From JBKJVQ01 sp046717125 (GTDB taxonomy: Bacteria > Pseudomonadota > Alphaproteobacteria > Rhizobiales > Methyloligellaceae): a stretch of 10,535 nt of DNA. The position numbers and the translations under genes were made by a program. Location of the stretch: positions 1-10,535 of the forward strand of contig JBKJVQ010000008.1 in NCBI GenBank assembly GCA_046717125.1, written 5' to 3'. How positions within the stretch are numbered: the stretch's first letter is position 1; every line of letters starts with the position of its first letter. Under the pieces are notes generated by a model, which saw nothing but the letters and a program-made list of their open reading frames with translations, did no database searches and was not told the origin of the DNA. Shown here in pieces: positions 6,003 through 10,535 of the stretch.

Positions 6003-8527
6003 TAGATCTCCGTCTCGTATTCCGGCTGGCCCTGCGCGAATTGCGCGGCGCAGGCGCTCAGCTTGCGATCTTCGTCGTCTGCATTGCGCTGGGGGTGGCG
6101 GCGATCGCGGGCGTCGGCTCGCTGTCGCGCGCGGTCGAGGATGGGCTTGCCGCCGAGGGCCGCAAACTTCTCGGCGGCGACATCGAGGCCGACATCGTGC
6201 ACCGGCCAGCTACACCTGAGCAGATCGCACTGTTGGACGATGTGGGCGAGGTCAGCGCCATCGCCACCATGCGCGGCATGGCGCGGGCGAACAGCAAGGC
6301 GGCGCTGATTGAGATCAAGGCGGTGGACAGCGCCTATCCGCTCTACGGCGCGGTCATACTTGACGGCGCGGTGCCGCCCGCGCTCGACGCCGGCGATGTT
6401 ATCGCGGCCGATCCGCTGCTGATGCAGCGGCTCGGCATTCAGCGCGGCGATAGCGTGCGCATCGGAACAGCCGATCTCAAAGTGGTCGCGCTCGTCACGC
6501 AGGAACCCGATCGCCTTTCCGGTCGGCCCGCTTTCGGCCCGCGCGTGCTGATGTCCCACGCAGCGCTGGAGCGCACTGGGCTGATCCAGCCAGGAACGCT
6601 GGTCCGTTACCAGTACCGCGTGAAAGTCGACGGCGCGGCCGGGCTAGACCGCAAGGCACTCGCCGATATCCGCGCGCCGCTCGAGAAGACGCTGACCGAT
6701 TCCGGCTTCAGCTTTCAGGACTGGACCAACCCCTCGCCCAGCGTCAGGCGGGGCGTGCGGCGTCTGTCCGATTTCCTGACCCTTGTCGGGCTCGCGGCGC
6801 TGGCGCTCGGGGGCCTCGGCGTCGCCAACGCCATTTCCGCCTACCTTGGGCGGAAGCGGCCGGTCATCGCCACTTTTAAGAGTCTCGGCGCGTCGAGCGG
6901 TCTCGTCCTTGCCGTCTACCTCACGCAGGCGCTGGTGATTGCACTGGCGGGAATCGCGATCGGTCTCGTGATCGGGGCGATGACCCCGGGCATTCTATCG
7001 GCGATGTTCGGCGCATCGTTGCCGATGAAGCTCGCCTCCGCCCCACAACCCCTTCCTCTGGCGATGGCGGCGCTGGCAGGCCTGCTCGTCACGCTGACCT
7101 TTGTCCTGATCCCCCTCGGCCGCGCACGCGCGGTTCCGGCCGCGATCCTGATGCGCGCACAGGCGTCCCCGGACGAGGCGAAAGCACCGCGTCCCTTCGT
7201 TCTCGCTGCTGGTGCAGCCCTCGCCGGTTTCGGAGCGCTCGCGGTGTTCTCGTCGGAGACTTGGCTGATCTCCGGCATGGTAGTCGCGGGCGTCGCCGCG
7301 CTATTCCTGCTGTTCGCGGTGATGGGCCGCGGTGTTGCGCATCTCGCCGGAAGATTGCGGCCGGCGCGGCCTCTGCCGCTCAAGCTGGCTGCCTCCTCGC
7401 TCGGCGGCCCTGGCTCGCTGGCAGTGCCGGTCCTGATTTCGCTCGGCGCGGGATTGAGCCTCCTTGCGGCGATCGCGCTGGTCGAGCGCTCGCTCGTCGA
7501 CGAGATCAGGGGCGAAATCCCGAAAGATGCGCCGAGCTACTTCTTCCTCGATATTCCCGACAGCGAGCTTCGCGCGTTCGAATCGGGTGTGGCATCAGTG
7601 ATCACGAAGGCCGAGGTGAAGAGCGCGCCGATGATGCGCGGCCGCATCGTGGCGCTGAAGGGTAAGGCGCCGGACGACTCCGATGCGCCGCCGGAATCGC
7701 GCTGGGTTCTGAACGGCGATCGGGGCCTCACCTATTCCGAGACATTGCCGGAGGGCTCGACCCTCGCCGAAGGCGAATGGTGGGCGAAAGATTACGCGGG
7801 GCCGCCGCTCGTCTCCTTCGAGGCCGACATTGCGCGCGACTTAGGGCTCGGCATCGGCGACGAGGTCACGGTCAACATTCTTGGCCGCAACGTCACGGCG
7901 AAAATCGCAAACTTAAGGAAAGTCGACTGGGACTCACTCGCCATCAATTTCGTCATGGTGTTCTCGCCGAGCGCGCTGAAGGGCGCGCCCGTGAACCGGC
8001 TGGCCACGATTGGCCTTCCCGACGGCACGTCGCCCGCCGACGAAGCGCGGCTGACGCAGGTGCTCGCCGAGCGCTTCCCGAGCGTATCCGGAGTCCGCGT
8101 CAAGGACGCATTGGAGGCGGCCTCAACAATCCTCGACCAGGTCATGGTCGCCGTGCGCTCGACGGCGGCGCTGACCCTGCTCATCGGCGCGTTCGTCCTT
8201 GCCGGGGCAGTCGCGACCGCGCAGCGGGGACGGTTACGCGAAGCGGTGCTGTTCAAGACCCTCGGCGCGACGCGGGCGCGCGTTCTCTCCGCGCATCTGA
8301 TGGAATACGCTCTGCTTGCCACGATCGCCGCGTCCTGCGCGGTCGTGGTCGGCGCGATCGCCGCCTGGGCGATCATGGTTTTCGCCTTCGAGTTGGGATT
8401 TTCGTTCTCGCTCGCCGCCATCGCGCAGTCTCTGGGGCTGGCGCTAGTGCTGGTCATCGCGGTTGGGGCGGGTTTTACGTGGCGCGCCCTCAGTGCCCGC
8501 TCAGCCCCCGCGCTTCGGGCCGAATAA
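5999..8527 (+). CDS. ybbP: ABC transporter permease, YbbP (double FtsX domain)
   Basis: This is an 842-residue inner-membrane permease, near the size of E. coli YbbP (about 800). Roughly ten membrane segments can be read: 21-41, 258-282, 301-330, 354-375, 399-416, 421-443, 474-496, 724-741, 771-797 and 811-828. Large soluble, presumably periplasmic, regions lie at about 42-257 and 497-720. Two FtsX cores are visible as an internal duplication, with FKSLGAS (293-299) in the first and FKTLGAT (752-758) in the second, each at the cytoplasmic coupling loop between two helices. This differs from LolC/LolE or MacB, which carry one core per chain, and lets a single polypeptide serve two ATPase subunits. 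The start overlaps ybbA by 4 bp (ATGA). The likely role is mechanical extraction or presentation of hydrophobic molecules for the TesA partner rather than ordinary import. The substrate is inferred, not shown. Confidence 0.93.
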   Translation: MIDLRLVFRLALRELRGAGAQLAIFVVCIALGVAAIAGVGSLSRAVEDGLAAEGRKLLGGDIEADIVHRPATPEQIALLDDVGEVSAIATMRGMARANSKAALIEIKAVDSAYPLYGAVILDGAVPPALDAGDVIAADPLLMQRLGIQRGDSVRIGTADLKVVALVTQEPDRLSGRPAFGPRVLMSHAALERTGLIQPGTLVRYQYRVKVDGAAGLDRKALADIRAPLEKTLTDSGFSFQDWTNPSPSVRRGVRRLSDFLTLVGLAALALGGLGVANAISAYLGRKRPVIATFKSLGASSGLVLAVYLTQALVIALAGIAIGLVIGAMTPGILSAMFGASLPMKLASAPQPLPLAMAALAGLLVTLTFVLIPLGRARAVPAAILMRAQASPDEAKAPRPFVLAAGAALAGFGALAVFSSETWLISGMVVAGVAALFLLFAVMGRGVAHLAGRLRPARPLPLKLAASSLGGPGSLAVPVLISLGAGLSLLAAIALVERSLVDEIRGEIPKDAPSYFFLDIPDSELRAFESGVASVITKAEVKSAPMMRGRIVALKGKAPDDSDAPPESRWVLNGDRGLTYSETLPEGSTLAEGEWWAKDYAGPPLVSFEADIARDLGLGIGDEVTVNILGRNVTAKIANLRKVDWDSLAINFVMVFSPSALKGAPVNRLATIGLPDGTSPADEARLTQVLAERFPSVSGVRVKDALEAASTILDQVMVAVRSTAALTLLIGAFVLAGAVATAQRGRLREAVLFKTLGATRARVLSAHLMEYALLATIAASCAVVVGAIAAWAIMVFAFELGFSFSLAAIAQSLGLALVLVIAVGAGFTWRALSARSAPALRAE

Positions 8528-8535
8528 AGTTAACG

Positions 8536-8564
8536 CCTGCATCGTCTTGCGCGTTTCATGCAGG
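8536..8564. promoter_or_regulatory. 7-bp inverted repeat downstream of ybbP
   Basis: CCTGCAT (8536-8542) and ATGCAGG (8558-8564) are exact inverted repeats separated by 15 nt, starting 9 bp after the ybbP stop codon. No T-run follows, so it is a poor intrinsic terminator. It overlaps the -35 element and spacer of the candidate promoter for the next gene, so an operator is possible. Confidence 0.35.
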
Positions 8565-8575
8565 TTCTCCATATT
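8547..8575 (+). promoter_or_regulatory. Candidate promoter for the Bax-inhibitor-1 gene
   Basis: TTGCGC (8547-8552) and CATATT (8570-8575) are 17 bp apart. The -10 matches four of six consensus positions. Transcription from about 8582 would give a leader of about 55 nt. The 109-bp gap after ybbP and the gene's own strong RBS agree with independent expression. Confidence 0.35.
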
Positions 8576-8624
8576 CACCCCAAAGTGTGGCGTCAGATTC
8601 GGACCGACGTCACTCAAGGATATG

Positions 8625-8631
8625 AAAGGGA
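8625..8631 (+). promoter_or_regulatory. Ribosome binding site deciding the start at 8637
   Basis: AAAGGGA lies 5 nt before the ATG at 8637. The frame is open further upstream into ybbP, with possible starts at 8463 and 8622, but those lack a correctly spaced site and would add a sequence unlike the family. Confidence 0.75.
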
Positions 8632-8636
8632 CTTCC

Positions 8637-9392
8637 ATGGCGGAACTCGAAAGACCGGGTTACGGCCGCGCCGCGCCTCAGTATCGCACCGACGTTGCGA
8701 TCGACGAGGGCCTGCGCGCCTACATGATCCGCGTCTATAACTACATGGCGGCGGGCGTCGCCATTACGGGCGTGGTCGCTTACCTCACCTTCATGATGGC
8801 GGTCACCCAGACCGGCACGGGCCTCACACTGACCCCGTTCGGCAACCTCTTGTTCAACAGTGCCTTCAAATGGGTGGTGATCTTTGCGCCGCTGGTGATG
8901 GTGTTTTTCCTGTCGGCGCGCATGCACAAAATGAGCGTCGGGGCAGCGCAGCTTGCCTTCTGGGGCTTCTCCGCCCTGATGGGCCTGTCGATCGCGTCGA
9001 TCTTCCTCGTCTATACAGGCCAGTCGATCGCGCAGATCTTCTTCATCACGGCCGCGACCTTCGGTGCTTTAAGCCTGTGGGGCTATACGACGAAGAAGGA
9101 CCTGTCTGGATGGGGCACCTTCTTGTTCATGGGCCTGATCGGCATCATCCTGGCTTCGATCGTAAACATCTTCCTGGGCTCGTCGGCCCTCGGTTTCGCG
9201 GTTTCGGTGATCGGCGTGCTCGTGTTCGCGGGTCTCACGGCCTATGACACGCAGCAGATCAAGGAGATGTACGACGTCAACGACGACGGCACCATGTCCG
9301 GCCGCAAGGCTATCATGGGGTCGCTGCGTCTCTATCTCGACTTTATCAACATGTTCCTGATGCTGCTGTCGCTGTTCGGCAACCGCAACTAG
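8637..9392 (+). CDS. Bax inhibitor-1 / YccA family membrane protein
   Basis: This is a 251-residue integral membrane protein of the BI-1 (TMBIM/YetJ) family, whose structurally studied members are pH-sensitive calcium leak channels. About seven hydrophobic segments are seen: near 37-56, 78-94, 102-125, 130-148, 160-180, 183-200 and 232-248. The family blocks are clear: GLRAYMIRVYNYM before the first helix, FFITAATFGALSLWGYTTKKDL (134-155), and GLTAYDTQQIK (199-209) with Asp204. LYLDFINMF (232-240) contributes Asp235. These two acidic residues correspond to the pair implicated in proton/calcium gating in YetJ. The N-terminal 25 residues are soluble. The protein is close in wording to other Rhizobiales members. 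It is transcribed alone, between a candidate promoter and a strong terminator. Its physiological role in this group is not settled; the E. coli relative YccA is linked to FtsH. Confidence 0.95.
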   Translation: MAELERPGYGRAAPQYRTDVAIDEGLRAYMIRVYNYMAAGVAITGVVAYLTFMMAVTQTGTGLTLTPFGNLLFNSAFKWVVIFAPLVMVFFLSARMHKMSVGAAQLAFWGFSALMGLSIASIFLVYTGQSIAQIFFITAATFGALSLWGYTTKKDLSGWGTFLFMGLIGIILASIVNIFLGSSALGFAVSVIGVLVFAGLTAYDTQQIKEMYDVNDDGTMSGRKAIMGSLRLYLDFINMFLMLLSLFGNRN

Positions 9393-9420
9393 CGCCGTCA
9401 GACATATTTGACGAAAGCTG

Positions 9421-9454
9421 GCCCCGGCGGGCGACCGCCGGGGCTTTGTTGTTT
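9421..9454 (+). terminator. Intrinsic terminator after the Bax-inhibitor-1 gene
   Basis: A perfect 10-bp GC-rich stem (GCCCCGGCGG at 9421-9430 with CCGCCGGGGC at 9435-9444) encloses a GCGA loop of the stable GNRA type. TTTGTTGTTT follows at 9445-9454. It lies 28 bp after the stop codon, which is ideal for Rho-independent termination. Confidence 0.92.
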
Positions 9455-9476
9455 CTGACTATCGAAGCGCCGCGAA

Positions 9477-9491
9477 TTAACCGATCCTTAA
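9477..9491 (+). promoter_or_regulatory. Candidate CtrA binding site (TTAA-N7-TTAA)
   Basis: TTAACCGATCCTTAA matches the alphaproteobacterial cell-cycle regulator consensus TTAA-N7-TTAA(C) exactly in both half-sites and spacing; only the last base (G instead of C) differs. It lies upstream of the unknown gene at 9599 and of its TTGACA element. TTAA is rare in DNA of this composition, which makes chance less likely but does not exclude it. Confidence 0.4.
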
Positions 9492-9538
9492 GGAAGTTCG
9501 TTCTACATTTGTTCTCAGCTATTTTGGTTCGCCGGAAC

Positions 9539-9566
9539 TTGACAGCGACGCCGGCGTTCCCATCTG
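9539..9566 (+). promoter_or_regulatory. Candidate promoter for the unknown gene at 9599
   Basis: A perfect -35 hexamer TTGACA (9539-9544) is followed after 16 bp by a weak -10, CATCTG (9561-9566). Start of transcription near 9573 would give a leader of about 26 nt containing the GGGGA site at 9585-9589. The -35 is the only strong part. Confidence 0.35.
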
Positions 9567-9598
9567 AGCTTCAAAGTGCGCGACGGGGATTTCTTCGC

Positions 9599-10024
9599 AT
9601 GCATATCGCTCTAACAGGCAGTAAGGATTCCGGCTTGGCCGACGAGCCAGCGCTGGTATGCGTGGATGGCTGGATCGGCCAGTCGTTCCATTACTGGCGC
9701 GGGCAGTCCGGTCGCCGCTACCTGCACACGGTCTATTCGTTGATTGGCTGCCCCGCGCTTCCGCGCGCGAATTACGTGCTCATCCGCAGGGAAGAGGACG
9801 GCTCCTGCACGCCGCTTTCCATCGGTCAGACCATGTCGGACGCCGTTTCGCTTAACCTCGCCCAACTGCGCCACGAAGGCGCCAAGGCGGGTGCGAGCGA
9901 GGTGCATATCCATATGCTCGCGGGTTCGGACGACGCGCGCGCGCTCGTCGAGCACGATCTTACGCGCGGCCAGCATGATCGCGTGGGCCTCACCGTTGAC
10001 GCGCTCCGCTCCGAGGCCGCTTAA
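9599..10024 (+). CDS. Conserved-looking protein of unknown function, 141 aa
   Basis: I cannot assign this gene to a named family. The product is a soluble protein of 141 residues with no signal peptide or membrane segment. The most distinctive stretch is SFHYWRGQSGRRYLHTVYSL (29-48), rich in aromatic and basic residues, followed by IGCPALPRANYVLIRREEDG. Next comes SLNLAQLRHEGAKAGASEVHIHML (84-107), a helix-then-strand unit with an HIH motif, and a charged C-terminal helix. This wording resembles short hypothetical proteins of other Rhizobiales as I remember them, without a described role. The ATG at 9599 is preceded by GGGGA 9 nt upstream. The frame also opens at a TTG (9446) inside the terminator, which is an unlikely start. 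The gene has its own candidate promoter and CtrA-like box, and its 3' end overlaps the convergent chaC gene by 35 bp. Confidence 0.75.
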   Translation: MHIALTGSKDSGLADEPALVCVDGWIGQSFHYWRGQSGRRYLHTVYSLIGCPALPRANYVLIRREEDGSCTPLSIGQTMSDAVSLNLAQLRHEGAKAGASEVHIHMLAGSDDARALVEHDLTRGQHDRVGLTVDALRSEAA

Positions 10025-10535
10025 GCATCGACTTTCTTTCGAGCAGCTGCGCGACCGCGAACAGGTCCGCATCGTCGATCCCGAGCGCCTTCAAATGGCG
10101 TACCGTTCCCAGAACATAGCTCTTGTTGTCGCCTGACCGACCCCGCGCGGCGGATACGCGGCGCGCCTGATCGCGCAACCTGATGCGCCCCGCATATTGC
10201 GGATGTGCCCGATCGACGAGAAAGCACAGCGTCTCGACCATGCGGTCGCTCCCGTCTTCCAGGTGCACCATGCGCGTCGCCTGCCGGTAAACGAAGGTGA
10301 CCTGCTCGCGCGCACGCAGCCGTGCCCGCGTCGTGGCCTCGTGCCCCGGCGAGACCCGGAATGCAACGCCCCGGCATTCGCCGCCGAGATCGAGGCCGAG
10401 CACCAAGCCGGGTTTTTCGCGCGTGCCACGATGCACGACGGATCGCACGCACAAGGCCCGGTGCGCGCCCCGCAACAGGGCGGGGCAGCTTTCGTCATAA
10501 GGGAAGTCTGGCCGCCACATCAGCGAGCCGTAGCC
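9990..10535 (-). CDS. chaC: ChaC-type gamma-glutamylcyclotransferase (partial, 5' end off window)
   Basis: The visible 181 residues belong to the ChaC family, which cleaves glutathione to 5-oxoproline and Cys-Gly in the cytoplasm. The frame runs off the right edge. Its first visible residues are GYGSLMWRPDFPYD, the family's substrate-binding YGSL loop, which normally lies within the first 10-30 residues, so only a short N-terminus is missing. Further blocks are GLVLGLDLGGECRGVAFRV (about 43-61), LRAREQV (73-79) whose Glu77 is the probable catalytic acid, and a C-terminal GRSGDNKSYVLGTVRHLKALGI block typical of ChaC. The in-frame ATG at 10520 is Met6 of the visible part and would remove the YGSL loop, so it is not the true start. 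The E. coli gene was named for proximity to the chaA cation antiporter; no such gene is seen here. Confidence 0.92.
   Translation of the reverse strand, partial: GYGSLMWRPDFPYDESCPALLRGAHRALCVRSVVHRGTREKPGLVLGLDLGGECRGVAFRVSPGHEATTRARLRAREQVTFVYRQATRMVHLEDGSDRMVETLCFLVDRAHPQYAGRIRLRDQARRVSAARGRSGDNKSYVLGTVRHLKALGIDDADLFAVAQLLERKSMLKRPRSGARQR

Noticed and set aside
5693..6559. A 288-codon minus-strand frame across ybbA and ybbP
   Set aside because: It crosses two well-supported genes on the other strand, has shadow-like composition and shows no recognisable motif.
7777..8625. A 282-codon plus-strand frame overlapping the 3' half of ybbP
   Set aside because: It is an out-of-frame shadow of ybbP (Arg/Gly/Ala-rich), while the ybbP frame shows clear FtsX features through residue 842.
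8463..8636. N-terminal extension of the Bax-inhibitor-1 protein by 58 residues
   Set aside because: The extension overlaps the ybbP 3' end, does not resemble the family N-terminus, and a well-spaced AAAGGGA precedes the ATG at 8637.
9446..9598. TTG-started extension of the unknown 141-residue protein
   Set aside because: It would begin in the T-tract of the intrinsic terminator, run through the CtrA-like box and TTGACA element, and has no RBS.

Overview
This is a chromosomal segment of an alphaproteobacterium, most likely of the order Hyphomicrobiales (Rhizobiales). Base composition is high in G+C and coding is dense on both strands. The gene set fits that order: a DUF2865 cysteine-rich secreted protein, a Bax-inhibitor-1 protein with strongly Rhizobiales-like wording, and a TTAA-N7-TTAA site resembling a CtrA box. 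I see no rRNA, tRNA, CRISPR array, insertion sequence, integrase or prophage gene. The window reads as ordinary core genome, and I found no convincing undescribed defence or mobile system.

Layout, left to right. (1) 55-1872 (+) encodes the ribosome-associated translational GTPase TypA/BipA. (2) 1896-2303 (-) encodes a small secreted LprI/DUF1311-type protein, tail-to-tail with typA. (3) 2304-2480 is a divergent intergenic region holding a 13-nt palindrome and a plausible promoter. (4) 2481-3452 (+) encodes a DUF2865 protein, followed by 3495-3995 (+), a low-molecular-weight protein tyrosine phosphatase. (5) On the minus strand, tesA-like 4518-5159 is followed 4 nt later by thpR (3971-4513). 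The thpR 3' end overlaps the phosphatase 3' end by 25 bp. (6) Divergent from tesA, ybbA (5235 or 5238 to 6002) and ybbP (5999-8527) form a translationally coupled ABC transporter pair. (7) 8637-9392 (+) encodes a seven-helix Bax-inhibitor-1/YccA family membrane protein, closed by a strong intrinsic terminator at 9421-9454. (8) 9599-10024 (+) encodes a 141-residue conserved-looking protein of unknown function. Its upstream region has a candidate CtrA box and a TTGACA element. (9) 9990 to the right edge (-) is the 3' part of a ChaC-type gamma-glutamylcyclotransferase gene, overlapping the previous gene tail-to-tail by 35 bp.

The clearest functional unit is tesA / ybbA-ybbP. The periplasmic SGNH hydrolase and the MacB/LolCDE-like transporter are divergent neighbours, as in Escherichia coli, so they probably act together on hydrophobic or lipid substrates at the inner membrane. 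The other genes look like independent housekeeping or envelope-stress functions. The longest stretch without a gene is 9393-9598 (206 bp), and its contents are listed as separate features. Bases 1-54 are the typA leader and hold no other feature I can support.
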